64,000 bases of DNA, from assembly GCA_028281235.1 (NCBI GenBank), contig JANQKG010000056.1:34523-98522 (forward strand), given 5' to 3'. Position 1 is the stretch's first letter, and each line of letters starts with the position of its first letter. A model generated the notes under the pieces. That model was not told the origin of the DNA. It saw only the letters and a list, made by a program, of their open reading frames with translations, and ran no database searches. Source of the stretch: Afifellaceae bacterium (GTDB lineage Bacteria > Pseudomonadota > Alphaproteobacteria > Rhizobiales > Afifellaceae). Of the stretch, positions 8,479 through 17,125 are shown piece by piece. The position numbers were made by a program, and so were the translations under genes.

Positions 8479-9801
8479 TCAGGCAGCTGCTGCCTCAAGG
8501 AAGCGAACCGCGTCCAGGAAATTGTACCAGCCGTAGTGCTGGCGCGCCAGATCGACCAACGCCAGGCGTTCCTCCGACAGGGATTGCCCTTCGAGCGATT
8601 CAAACAGCCCGTCGGCGCGCGTCTGCTGGTCGCGCATCTCCATCCAGAGAGAGCGGGCCTGGAAGAACGCGTCAAGGTCGTAGTCGCGATCCTCGATCGT
8701 TCCGGCGCGGCGATACTCAGCCAGCTGGAACTCATAGATGTTGCGGTAGTAGAGCGGAAAATCGGTGTCGGTCCACACCTGCTCCTGGTCGGCGAAGCTG
8801 AAGAACGGATCGAGCACCTCGAAGATGAACTTGATCGCATCGGCGTCGAGTTCAGAGCCCGCATTGGCGTTGATGAACGGCGCGTATTGCGAGAGCGCGG
8901 TCTGCTGGTCCGGGCCGAACATGTAGTCGACGGTGCGGTACATCGCTGAGCACAGCCGCAGCATCGTTTCGCGGTTCTCATCGATATAGCTCTGCGTCGT
9001 GATCATGCAGTCGTAGTTCAAGACGTTGTTCACAACGCTGCCAGGGCTGGCCGGCATATTGGCGAGCATCTGGATGGTGCTCATCAGCGGTCGCCATCCG
9101 GCCTGGTGCTGCAGCTGATAGATTTGAACAGCACCACCAGGCGCCGCCAGATTGATGCGGCCTGACGCCGCAAGCTGCACGGCGCGCGGATCCTCCAGCG
9201 CCACGATGCTGGAATCTTCCATCGTCATGTCGGCAAAGCTGTAGGCGAGGTTCATCCAGGGATAAGTGCTCGGGTTCGGCGGCACCACGATTTCCTCACC
9301 CTCCAGCTGGGCCATGGCGGCGCGCGCAGCGTCCTCCCAAGACATGCCTTCAGCGAGGAAATCGTCCACCGTTTTGAAGTCTGAATCCGGCGCCGTCAGG
9401 ATCGTGTTGCCGGCCCAGTAGCTGTAGACGAAGAAGGGCTTGATGTCGGGCAGGTTGTCGATGGCACTGCTGACCAGCCCCAGATACATCGTCGAGGCAT
9501 CGATCTCCTTGTTCTGCAATTGCGGTACGGATTGCTGGATAAGGACGATCTTCGGTTCCGGTGGATCGATTGTAATGCCGACGTCAGAGAGGAAGCCCTG
9601 ACGGGAGGCCAGCACCACCCAAGCGTGGTTGGTGTAGGGATTTGCGGCGAGCCGAACGGTTGCCGATGGGATCGATGGTGCTTGTTGGGCCCTTGCCGGC
9701 AGAGAAAGAGACAGGCCCGAAAGAGCTGTAGCTCCGGCGATCCCGCTGTCGCGTAGGAACTTTCTGCGTGAGATACCCGAAGAAGAGTTCGAGGAGTTCA
9801 T
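8479..9801 (-). CDS. ABC transporter substrate-binding protein, NitT/TauT type, Tat signal
   Basis: Periplasmic binding protein of 440 aa. The N-terminus has a twin-arginine motif S-R-R-K-F-L at residues 10-15, then a hydrophobic stretch and an A-R-A cleavage site. The body begins with T-V-R-L-A-A-N-P-Y-T-N-H-A-W, resembling NMT1/SsuA-like receptors. The ATG at 9801 is preceded by GGGGGAA; a longer frame to 9900 is not needed. It is the first gene of the eight-gene leftward operon. The length is greater than usual for SsuA (about 320), with an extra C-terminal region. The ligand is unknown; an amide or ureide is inferred from the downstream genes. Confidence 0.82.
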   Translation of the reverse strand: MNSSNSSSGISRRKFLRDSGIAGATALSGLSLSLPARAQQAPSIPSATVRLAANPYTNHAWVVLASRQGFLSDVGITIDPPEPKIVLIQQSVPQLQNKEIDASTMYLGLVSSAIDNLPDIKPFFVYSYWAGNTILTAPDSDFKTVDDFLAEGMSWEDAARAAMAQLEGEEIVVPPNPSTYPWMNLAYSFADMTMEDSSIVALEDPRAVQLAASGRINLAAPGGAVQIYQLQHQAGWRPLMSTIQMLANMPASPGSVVNNVLNYDCMITTQSYIDENRETMLRLCSAMYRTVDYMFGPDQQTALSQYAPFINANAGSELDADAIKFIFEVLDPFFSFADQEQVWTDTDFPLYYRNIYEFQLAEYRRAGTIEDRDYDLDAFFQARSLWMEMRDQQTRADGLFESLEGQSLSEERLALVDLARQHYGWYNFLDAVRFLEAAAA

Positions 9802-9916
9802 TGTATTTCCCCCTGTGTTGTGGGTGTTCCTCCCAAGTTGTGGGCGTCTAGGTGAACGGCGGAGCGATTGCTGATCTCCAGAGGCGGAACGCGTTGTCAT
9901 TCAATTTCGGCATTGT

Positions 9917-10822
9917 TCAGTGCAGCTTTGCTGCTTCCTGTTCCGGCGGCGGGTACGCGGCCCTCCAATGGCGTGCGATGTCCTCCCTGCGGCATATCCA
10001 CAGAGCCTCGCGCGTCATGGCGTAGTCGAGAAAGGATGCCAGGGCCGCCGCACGACCTGGCCGACCGACCAAGCGCGGGTGCAAGCCCACGGAAAGCATG
10101 CGGGGGCCGTGTTCGGCCTCCTTCAGCAGGAAGTCCAGTGTGTCGTGGAGGTATTGGGCGAATTGCTGGCCCGTGGCGAAGGCGTTGTGGGCCGAGAACC
10201 TTTGGTCATTCGTGTCAAACGCGTACGGGATGACCAGGTGGTCTTCGATCCAATACGGCAGTTCATCGCAGTAGCTGTCGGAATCGTAGAGAAAGCAGCC
10301 CATCTCGCGAACGATGGCACGCGTCTTCTCAGACGTCCGGCCAGTGTACCAGCCGGAGGGAGGCTTACCCGTCAGGCGCGCTATGACCTCGACCGTTCGG
10401 GCTATATCGCCGCTTTCCGTTTGGTGATCGACTGCGGCATAATCGATCCAGCGATAACCGTGACCGGCGAAGTCGCAGCCGAGTTCGGCCGCCTTCTCGG
10501 CAACGGCCGGGTTGCGTTCAAGGGCAAGGCCGACCGCGAACACAGTGAACGGTAGTTGTCGCTCTTCGAAGAGGCGCATCACGCGCCATATGCCAACCCG
10601 CGATCCGAACTCGAATATGGATTCTTGCGTGAGCGACCGTCTTCCCGGAGCGGCGCTCATTCCGACCGTTTCGCCAAGGTGTGTTTCGGCAGCTTCGTCG
10701 CCATCCAGGATACAGCGCTCCGCACCTTCTTCGTAGTTGACGACAAACTGCAGCGCCACGCGTGCTCCGGCTGGCCATGGCAGCTCGGGCGGGTTCGGGC
10801 CGTATCCCACAAAGTCACGCAT
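9917..10822 (-). CDS. puuE: PuuE-type allantoinase / polysaccharide deacetylase family, copy 2
   Basis: A 301-aa protein matching PuuE very closely: M-R-D-F-V-G-Y-G-P-N-P-P at the start, N-Y-E-E-G-A-E-R-C, H-G-Y-R-W-I-D-Y, W-Y-T-G-R-T, Y-D-S-D-S-Y, F-D-T-N-D-Q-R-F, G-L-H-P-R-L-V-G-R-P and R-R-E-D-I-A-R-H-W near the C-terminus. PuuE opens the hydantoin ring of allantoin to allantoate in the purine-ureide pathway without a metal. The open frame extends to 11038, but the family start is the ATG at 10822. A candidate GntR operator lies about 170 bp upstream. It is more PuuE-like than the copy at 4194. Confidence 0.85.
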   Translation of the reverse strand: MRDFVGYGPNPPELPWPAGARVALQFVVNYEEGAERCILDGDEAAETHLGETVGMSAAPGRRSLTQESIFEFGSRVGIWRVMRLFEERQLPFTVFAVGLALERNPAVAEKAAELGCDFAGHGYRWIDYAAVDHQTESGDIARTVEVIARLTGKPPSGWYTGRTSEKTRAIVREMGCFLYDSDSYCDELPYWIEDHLVIPYAFDTNDQRFSAHNAFATGQQFAQYLHDTLDFLLKEAEHGPRMLSVGLHPRLVGRPGRAAALASFLDYAMTREALWICRREDIARHWRAAYPPPEQEAAKLH

Positions 10823-10992
10823 GTGTTGCTGGCTTCCCGAGTGAGACGGGAGGTGCCGCGCTACCGGCTGCCATGACAGATACGGCGGCGGCGCGGAGTC
10901 CCAAGATCTGCACCCGCTTGGGTAATCCCTCCAACTCGACTTCCACGCCAGGAATCCTCTCCGAAGCTGACACGAGCCTTTTAGGTAGACAT

Positions 10993-11004
10993 TTTGTACA
11001 CGTT
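10993..11004. promoter_or_regulatory. Candidate GntR operator, site 1
   Basis: TTTGTACACGTT lies in the 212-bp gap between the EthD-like gene and the puuE gene. The same 12-mer with one change (TTTGTATACGTT) occurs on the other strand at 11783-11794, in the gntR promoter region. TTGTAYAC is typical of operators of the FCD group of GntR regulators. Confidence 0.55.
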
Positions 11005-11034
11005 CTGAATTCCAAACGCAATCGAAAACGCCGA

Positions 11035-11721
11035 TCATGCCTCCAGTTGCCGGTCGGCGTCGCCGCTATCGACGCCCACGCGCAGGCGGTAGGCGCCGAC
11101 TTCCATGAGGTCACGCGCTCCCGGCAGGGTTGAAAGCTGGGCTGCCGCACTTGCCAGGCTCAAGGGCTCGCTTGCCTCGCAGAAGACGAACCAGTGCTCC
11201 CCACCGATGGGCGACGGGCGGGCGTGCTTGTATTCGGCAACCGGACGTGACAATTCGGGATCTCCCGACAGAAGTCGCATCCGCAAAAGGTGGTCGTCCG
11301 CTTCGATGGCTGCAGACGCAAGAGTTGAGAATGTCTCGGCGAGCTCGTTTTGGGCGCCCTTATCGGGCCGAAATGCAAAGATTGAGATGTAGCAGCCAAA
11401 CCCTACACCACAGCGCGAAATCTCTTGGGCGATCGTTCGCTGCGGGTCCACGAACAGAGGCAGAACCTGCGTTGACCAGGGCGACTGACTGGCCAGTCGC
11501 TCTTTGTAGATCGGCGATGTAAAAACTTGGAGTTCCGTCGCCTCATAGAGCGCCAGGTATTTCCAGCGCGTATCGCCGATGCCCTCGTAGCGCCGTGCCG
11601 ACGTGAACCCGGGGATTTCGATGCGGTCACTGAGATGTTCGCGGTCATACCAACGATTGAAGTTCGACTCGTCGGCGGTCGTGACGTTTGCAAAAATAAA
11701 GAGTACGGCGTGCTGGCCCAT
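11035..11721 (-). CDS. EthD/DUF-type dimeric alpha-beta barrel protein
   Basis: A 228-aa protein of probable ferredoxin-like (dimeric alpha-beta barrel) fold. The N-terminal half has F-N-R-W-Y-D-R-E-H-L and I-P-G-F-T-S-A-R-R-Y, the pattern seen in EthD-like and related small-molecule-binding proteins; the second half repeats a similar layout with less conservation. No signal peptide. The ATG at 11721 is preceded by CAGGAG at good spacing; a longer frame to 11769 overlaps the promoter region. It is divergent from the GntR gene with a 91-bp gap, so it is a likely GntR target. The function is unknown. Confidence 0.7.
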   Translation of the reverse strand: MGQHAVLFIFANVTTADESNFNRWYDREHLSDRIEIPGFTSARRYEGIGDTRWKYLALYEATELQVFTSPIYKERLASQSPWSTQVLPLFVDPQRTIAQEISRCGVGFGCYISIFAFRPDKGAQNELAETFSTLASAAIEADDHLLRMRLLSGDPELSRPVAEYKHARPSPIGGEHWFVFCEASEPLSLASAAAQLSTLPGARDLMEVGAYRLRVGVDSGDADRQLEA

Positions 11722-11782
11722 CGGATGATGCTCCTGAAGGACGACGCCGTCCGCAGGGACGGCTTGCACATTGCGTGCTCAG

Positions 11783-11794
11783 AACGTATACAAA
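11783..11794. promoter_or_regulatory. Candidate GntR operator, site 2
   Basis: AACGTATACAAA, the reverse of TTTGTATACGTT, lies in the 91-bp divergent gap between the EthD-like gene and gntR. It pairs with the site at 10993-11004. A site here would permit autoregulation and control of the leftward genes. Confidence 0.6.
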
Positions 11795-11812
11795 TTGCAT
11801 AAGGAAGTCGCA

Positions 11813-12496
11813 ATGCAGAACCAACAGCAAGAGAAGAATGCATATGGCCCCCAGGCAGCGCCTCCCCGAAACAGACGGTGGGAGGCGTACGACTTCTTGG
11901 TGGATCGAATCATCGCCGGGACGTTGCCCGGCGGCACGATCATCGAAGAAAGAGCGCTAACCGAAGAGCTGGGTCTTTCGCGCACGCCTCTGCGGGAGGC
12001 CCTGCGGCGGCTGGAAGGCGAAGGCTATCTTGTTCGGCAGGGCCGAAAGCTGATCGTCCACACGATCACCGATCGGGATTTCATGGAGATCCTGCACATA
12101 CGGAAGATCCTGGAAGCCGAAGCGGTTGCGCTCGCCACACCAAAGCTTGCGTCTGACCAAGTCCGCAAGCTGCGGGAGGCTCTCGCTTCGCTCCAGCCGC
12201 CGGCGCAGCCGTCGCCAAGCGAACGCAGGGCCGTGGACGACCTCCTGCACGGAACGATCGCCGAAGCCAGCGGGAATCGTCGTCTTGCCGCAGCAATCGA
12301 TGACCTACGCCAGAAGACAAGGCCCATCAGTGTCCGGCTGCTCAGCGAGGCCAGCTACCCGATCCTCGACTTCAACGAGCATATGGCGATCCTGGATGCA
12401 GTCGAGATGCGAAACCCGGAACAGGCACGCCTTGCCATGTTGGCTCATCTGGAGAGCGCCAGAATGCACATCCTGCGCAAGCTGGCGGAGTACTGA
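11813..12496 (+). CDS. GntR family transcriptional regulator, FCD (FadR/VanR) subfamily
   Basis: Cytosolic DNA-binding regulator of 227 aa. The winged helix spans about residues 25-90, with L-T-E-E-L-G-L-S-R-T-P-L-R-E-A-L-R-R-L typical of GntR. The C-terminal FCD all-helical effector domain has the metal-binding acid and histidine positions (D-D-L-L-H-G, F-N-E-H). The ATG at 11813 is preceded by AAGGAAG; a TTG-started extension to 11771 would cover the operator. It leads the rightward operon with the amidase, AllA and DapA-like genes and is divergent from the leftward genes. It probably responds to an organic acid or ureide intermediate. Confidence 0.88.
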   Translation: MQNQQQEKNAYGPQAAPPRNRRWEAYDFLVDRIIAGTLPGGTIIEERALTEELGLSRTPLREALRRLEGEGYLVRQGRKLIVHTITDRDFMEILHIRKILEAEAVALATPKLASDQVRKLREALASLQPPAQPSPSERRAVDDLLHGTIAEASGNRRLAAAIDDLRQKTRPISVRLLSEASYPILDFNEHMAILDAVEMRNPEQARLAMLAHLESARMHILRKLAEY

Positions 12497-12526
12497 AACA
12501 CCGCCGCGCAATAACACTGCCACGCA

Positions 12527-13930
12527 ATGCCAGCTCTTCCGACCGATCCCCTAGGAGGCGTGTCGCTATCCGATCTTTCCACCGCCCTTCAGCGCCGGGA
12601 GCTGACGGCATCCGATCTGGTCGAGACATATCTGCAGCGCATCGCTTGCCTTGATCGGCGGCTTCACGTCTTCGAGCACATCGCTTGGGACAGTGCGCGG
12701 GCCCAGGCAGCAGAAATCGACCGGCGGCTGCGCTCCGGTGAAACCCTCGGGGCCCTGGCAGGCATTCCCGTTGCTATCAAAGACATCTTTGTCGTGGACG
12801 GCATGCCGACCACGGGCGGCTCCAATCTCGACGTGTCAGCGATGCTCCCGGCCGCCGAAGGTCCGATCGTCGCGAAGCTCCGGTCTGCCGGTGCGGTCAT
12901 TCTCGGAAAGACCCGCACTGTGGAGTTTGCGTTCGCAGCGTCTGGCGTCAACATTTCGCGGGGAACCCCTTGGAATCCGGCCGACGCGCGCGAACACCGC
13001 GTCCCCGGCGGATCGAGTAGCGGATCCGCTGTTGCCGTCGCGGCAGGTCTGGCTGCGTTCGCCCTGGGTTCTGACACGGGTGGTTCCGTCCGCATCCCGG
13101 CGGCGCTCTGCGGAGTCTTCGGATTGAAGACCAGCGTCGGGCTTTGGCCCACCGACGGCGTTCTGCCGCTTGCGCCCACGTTTGACACGGTGGGCCTTTT
13201 GACGCGTTCAGCCGGAGACGCTGCGCTGGTCTTCGAGGCGCTGTCGGATGCGCGCTTGCCGCCGCCACCCGATCCCGCACAATTGCGCCTGGCCCAGCCT
13301 GTGGGATACCGGCCTGAAGTGGAGCCGGCCGTACAAGAAGCATTTGATGCGGCGATAGGCCGGCTCCAGGCCGTCGGCGTTGAGTTCGGCACCGTCGCCA
13401 TGGCGGAGGCCTCCGAGCGTGCGGATGTTTTTCCGGTGGTTCTCGCCACCGAGCTGATGGATCTGTTTGGCGCCGACAGGTTCTTGAGGGAGCGCTCGGG
13501 TATCGATCCTGTGATTGCGAAGAGAATGGAGCGTGGCCTGGATTCCGATCGCAGCGCCTATGAGGGCGCAGTTGCGCGCCATAAGGCTCTGGCACAAATC
13601 ATGGCTGAGCGTCTGACGGGCTTCGACGGCTGGGTCGCGCCGACGACGGCAATCGTCGCTCCCGTGGCTGAAGCGTTCCAGGACGTGGCGCGCGGGCTGG
13701 AGCTCACGCTGGGAATTACATGCAACACGCAGCCGGCGAACCTCTTCGGACAGTGCGCTGTCACCCTTCCGCTGTCATCCGACCCGCTCCCGACCGGTTT
13801 CCAGATAGCGGCTCTGGATGGACGTGATGCCCATTTGCTCGCGACCGCCTGTGCTGTCGAGGCGGTGCTTGGCCGCCCGCAGCCTCTGGACCTGTCAGGC
13901 TTCGTCGAACGGCAGGCTGCCCATGCGTGA
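12527..13930 (+). CDS. Amidase (amidase signature family)
   Basis: Serine amidohydrolase of 467 aa. The Ser-cisSer-Lys triad is visible: Lys85 in A-I-K-D-I-F, the P-G-G-S-S-S-G-S-A loop near residues 161-169, and the nucleophile region S-D-T-G-G-S-V-R-I-P just after. Relatives include GatA, allophanate hydrolase, aryl-acylamidases and biuret or ureide hydrolases. There is no C-terminal allophanate hydrolase domain and no GatB/GatC nearby, so it is a catabolic amidase. It starts 30 bp after gntR and overlaps allA by eight bases. Substrate unknown; a linear ureide or carbamoyl compound would fit the neighbours. Confidence 0.85.
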   Translation: MPALPTDPLGGVSLSDLSTALQRRELTASDLVETYLQRIACLDRRLHVFEHIAWDSARAQAAEIDRRLRSGETLGALAGIPVAIKDIFVVDGMPTTGGSNLDVSAMLPAAEGPIVAKLRSAGAVILGKTRTVEFAFAASGVNISRGTPWNPADAREHRVPGGSSSGSAVAVAAGLAAFALGSDTGGSVRIPAALCGVFGLKTSVGLWPTDGVLPLAPTFDTVGLLTRSAGDAALVFEALSDARLPPPPDPAQLRLAQPVGYRPEVEPAVQEAFDAAIGRLQAVGVEFGTVAMAEASERADVFPVVLATELMDLFGADRFLRERSGIDPVIAKRMERGLDSDRSAYEGAVARHKALAQIMAERLTGFDGWVAPTTAIVAPVAEAFQDVARGLELTLGITCNTQPANLFGQCAVTLPLSSDPLPTGFQIAALDGRDAHLLATACAVEAVLGRPQPLDLSGFVERQAAHA

Positions 13931-14477
13931 GCGTACGGTCGTCGCTGAACCCCTTGACGCCGCAGCCTTCGCGCCCTTCGGCGAAATACTTGATCTGCAA
14001 GACGCGCCACCGGTCTTCCAGAATCCGGGCCTGCGGTCGTGGCGCATCGGTTACGAGGCTGAAGGCGACACGGAGCTCATGGTCATCGAGTTCGATGCGA
14101 TTGCGATGACGTTCCATCGGCTTGAGCGTCATCACCAGGTGAGCCAGTGTTTTCTCCCGCTGCGGGGGCGCCGAATGGTGATGGTCGTCGCGCCTGAGAG
14201 CGGCGCGGAGCCGCCGCCAGCCGATACGGTCCGCGCCTTCGTCGTCGGGCCGCATCAGGGCATACTCCTCCGTCGTTCGGTGTGGCATGCACTCAATCGC
14301 TTTCCAATCGGCGGCAACGCTGTCTACGCTCTGCTAACAACCCGCGAGACCCAGGCTGAGCTTGAGGCTGAACGGCACGGAGGCCCGACGCCGCGGCTAA
14401 CCGACGTGCACGACTTCTCTGCGGAGGAAACGACCTTCAGGATTTCGATCCCACCTAACTGCGAGACATCCAGATGA
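13923..14477 (+). CDS. allA: Ureidoglycolate lyase (AllA) family protein
   Basis: A 184-aa cupin-fold enzyme. The AllA family splits ureidoglycolate into glyoxylate and urea, the last ureide step of allantoin breakdown. The conserved patterns are F-A-P-F-G-E-I near the start, L-E-R-H-H-Q-V-S-Q-C-F-L-P-L in the middle, and the W-H segment S-V-W-H-A-L after G-I-L-L-R. The ATG at 13923 overlaps the amidase stop by eight bases. An open frame from 13818 lies inside the amidase and is discarded. Length is slightly above E. coli AllA (160 aa). The exact substrate in this operon could be an analogue of ureidoglycolate. Confidence 0.8.
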   Translation: MRERTVVAEPLDAAAFAPFGEILDLQDAPPVFQNPGLRSWRIGYEAEGDTELMVIEFDAIAMTFHRLERHHQVSQCFLPLRGRRMVMVVAPESGAEPPPADTVRAFVVGPHQGILLRRSVWHALNRFPIGGNAVYALLTTRETQAELEAERHGGPTPRLTDVHDFSAEETTFRISIPPNCETSR

Positions 14478-15352
14478 GTGCGTTGCGGGGCGTCATAGCC
14501 GCAATTCCAACGCCAGTGACAAGCGAAGGCGAGCCCGACCTGCCTCGCTTCCTCAAGCTAGCGGAAACTTTGCTCGCAAAGGGCTGCGACGGGCTCAATA
14601 TCTGCGGCACGACCGGCGAAGCGACATCGCTGAGCGTCGCCCAGCGGCTCGGAGTGATGCGCGCCGCAGCCGAGTCGCTCCCCACCGATCGCCTGATGGT
14701 CGGGACCGGCGCCGCCGCACTGGCTGATGCGATTGAACTGACCAAGGCCGCGGGCGGGCTTGGTTTTCGCGCTGCTCTTCTGCTCCCGCCATTTTATTTC
14801 AAAGGCGTTTCTGTCGAGGGGCTGGTCTCTTTCTTCACCCGCGTCTTGGATGCTTCCGGAATCGGGATCTACCTCTACAACTTCCCTCAGCTCACCGGGC
14901 TTCCCTTCAAGCCTGATCTTGTGAGAGCGCTCGTGAAGGCTCGTCCCGGTCGCGTTCTTGGGATGAAGGATTCCTCCGGCGATCTCGCCTATGCGCGAAG
15001 CATCGGAAACCTCGGGCTGGGTCTGGACATCTTCCCGAGCAGTGAGGCTGTGCTTCTGGAGGCCCGTGCCGGCGCGTTCGCAGGGTGTATTTCGGCCACT
15101 GCTTCGCTATCCGCGGACTCGTGCGCTGCTGCATGGACGACGGGAGATGCCGATGCCCATGCACACGCCTGCGCGGTTCGGACGATCGCAACGGCTGGCC
15201 CATTGATTCCACGCATCAAGGCGGCGCTGGCGGCCGAGCTGGAGGATTCTGACCTCGCTCATGTCTTGCCGCCTCACCAGCAGCTGACGCCGGCCGAGAG
15301 TGATCGTCTTGTTTCCAGTCTAGCCGATGCCCGCAGGCAATATCCCCAGTGA
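14474..15352 (+). CDS. Dihydrodipicolinate synthase/N-acetylneuraminate lyase family protein
   Basis: A class I aldolase-fold protein of 292 aa. Visible features are G-T-T-G-E-A near residue 47 (the carboxylate-binding motif), Y-L-Y-N-F-P with the catalytic tyrosine and G-M-K-D-S-S-G-D with the Schiff-base lysine. Residues needed for lysine biosynthesis specificity cannot be judged, and the context is catabolic, so it more likely acts as a lyase or dehydratase on a keto acid. It overlaps allA by four bases and is the last gene of the GntR-led operon. Confidence 0.82.
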   Translation: MSALRGVIAAIPTPVTSEGEPDLPRFLKLAETLLAKGCDGLNICGTTGEATSLSVAQRLGVMRAAAESLPTDRLMVGTGAAALADAIELTKAAGGLGFRAALLLPPFYFKGVSVEGLVSFFTRVLDASGIGIYLYNFPQLTGLPFKPDLVRALVKARPGRVLGMKDSSGDLAYARSIGNLGLGLDIFPSSEAVLLEARAGAFAGCISATASLSADSCAAAWTTGDADAHAHACAVRTIATAGPLIPRIKAALAAELEDSDLAHVLPPHQQLTPAESDRLVSSLADARRQYPQ

Positions 15353-15493
15353 TCCTTAGTCGTCTTCCCTAACGCTTCAGAATGCGCGGGCTCACGGCGG
15401 CAGGTTTGTGGGCGTGGCTTTAAAATCGCCAATGGCACATGTGCGGGCGACGTCGGCAATGCGGTCGGCGGTCGGCTCCGGCCCCGGCTGTGG

Positions 15494-15871
15494 TCACAAA
15501 GCCGCGCAGACCATGATTTCCACGAGAATGTCGTCACGTGCGAGTTTGGCCTCGACCGTTGCTCGCGCCGGCAGCGCATCACTGTCGATCCAAGACAGCC
15601 AGGCGTCGTTCATCTCCGCAAAGGTCGAAATGTCACTAAGCCAGATGTTGACGTTTACGATCTTCGAACGGTCGGTTCCTGCTTCGGCAAGATTGGCATC
15701 GATCTGCGCCAGCACGTCGAGGGTCTGTTCACGGACGCCGCCGCTGCGGTCCTTGGGGGTCACGCCGGAAAGGAAAGCAAATCCGTTGACGACGACGGAT
15801 CGGCTGAGAAGCGGCGAATCTCCGTGACGGGCGATCATGTTGTGTGGCTCCAATTGGATGGTTGCGACCAA
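15494..15871 (-). CDS. RidA family protein (Rid/YjgF/UK114)
   Basis: A 125-aa small trimeric-type protein. The family hydrolyses reactive enamine or imine intermediates; here the conserved segment P-A-R-A-T-V-E-A-K-L keeps the arginine that holds the substrate carboxylate, and the C-terminal V-E-I motif is present. Catabolic operons often carry such paralogues to speed deamination of amino-acid-like or aminoacrylate-like intermediates. It is convergent with the DapA-like gene and divergent from the hydroxyacid dehydrogenase at 16049. Confidence 0.88.
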   Translation of the reverse strand: MVATIQLEPHNMIARHGDSPLLSRSVVVNGFAFLSGVTPKDRSGGVREQTLDVLAQIDANLAEAGTDRSKIVNVNIWLSDISTFAEMNDAWLSWIDSDALPARATVEAKLARDDILVEIMVCAAL

Positions 15872-16048
15872 GGGCAGTCTACGGCACGTCGGGCCAGTTG
15901 CCGCGACGCGCCGGTTCGGACGCTAGGTCCATGGCAGGCCGCAGAAAATGCCCGCAGTGCTAGTTTCCGAAGATAGAAGCGCTTTACTTGAAAGGCCCAG
16001 GAAAAAGCGAAACTGTGTGCCGAACGGCCCAAGATCTGGAGCGGAAAC

Positions 16049-17125
16049 TTGCCTGGAGACGGAACCTCAACTGGACCAGATGAAGTCTTGCTGATCGCGT
16101 CGCCGCTGGAATCGGAGCACGTCGCCCGCATCCGCGACGCAGCGGCCGGACGTGTCGAGGTTCTGCATGACCCGGATCTGATTCCGCGCGCTCGCTTCCC
16201 TGCGGATCATACGGGCGACCCTGGGTTCGCCCTTGATGCCGCGGGGCAGGCGCGCTGGCGCGAACTCCTGGCGCGGGCCACCATCCTATGGGACTTTCCG
16301 CGCCCGATGGATGGTTTCGCAGGCGGTCTCGCTGAGGCGCCGAACGTGAAATGGGTTCAAGCGACAAGTTCCGGCGTGGGCCAGACGCTCGCACGCTACG
16401 GGCTCATCGATCACCCGGTTCTCGTGACCAGCGCTCGCGGCGTCCATGCGGGGCCTCTCGCCGAGTTCGTTATGATGACGGTGTTGACCAACGCCAAGCA
16501 ATTGCGTCATCTACAGGACGAACAACGCAGACAGCGCTGGCAACGCCACAGCGGCGATGACCTGCCGGGCAAGACAATAACGGTCATCGGCGCGGGTGCC
16601 ATAGGCGCCGAGATCGGCCGTCTGGCGCGCGCCTTCGGCATGTGTGTGACAGCCCTCGTTCGTCACCCGGATCGTGCCAGGGCATCGGCCCTTTACGCCG
16701 ACCGCGTTCTTGGCAGCAACAGGCTCGCTGAGTCGGTCCGCGACGCGGACTATATCGTTGTCTGTGCGCCGCATACCGACGAGACGGAGTCCCTGATCGA
16801 CGCCGAAATCATCAATGCGATGAAGGAGGGGGTCGTCTTCGTGAACGTGGGGCGCGGCCAGGTGGTCGCCGAAGACGCACTCATTGCGGCGCTTCGCGAC
16901 GGTCGGATCGGGTTTGCCGCGCTCGACGTGACACGACACGAACCCCTGCCGGAGGATTCGCCGCTCTGGACCTTGCCGAATGTGCTGATCTCCCCGCACT
17001 CGGCCAGTACGGTGGTGCGGGAGAATGCACGAATAGCCCAGATATTCCTTGGAAATCTCGAGCTCTTTCTTGCCGGCGAACCCGGGAAGATGCGCAACCT
17101 CGTGGACAAGTCCCGGCTCTATTAG
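16049..17125 (+). CDS. D-2-hydroxyacid dehydrogenase
   Basis: NAD(P)-dependent dehydrogenase of 358 aa. The Rossmann motif is V-I-G-A-G-A-I-G in mid-protein, the substrate arginine is in N-V-G-R-G-Q, the acid in R-H-E-P-L-P and the histidine in I-S-P-H-S-A. The start is probably the TTG at 16049, preceded by GGAG seven bases away; no in-frame ATG is near. It differs from the GhrA-type gene at 1292 and may reduce another 2-keto acid, or oxidise a hydroxyacid, from the same pathway. It stands alone between the RidA promoter region and the LysR-controlled operon. Confidence 0.82.
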   Translation: MPGDGTSTGPDEVLLIASPLESEHVARIRDAAAGRVEVLHDPDLIPRARFPADHTGDPGFALDAAGQARWRELLARATILWDFPRPMDGFAGGLAEAPNVKWVQATSSGVGQTLARYGLIDHPVLVTSARGVHAGPLAEFVMMTVLTNAKQLRHLQDEQRRQRWQRHSGDDLPGKTITVIGAGAIGAEIGRLARAFGMCVTALVRHPDRARASALYADRVLGSNRLAESVRDADYIVVCAPHTDETESLIDAEIINAMKEGVVFVNVGRGQVVAEDALIAALRDGRIGFAALDVTRHEPLPEDSPLWTLPNVLISPHSASTVVRENARIAQIFLGNLELFLAGEPGKMRNLVDKSRLY

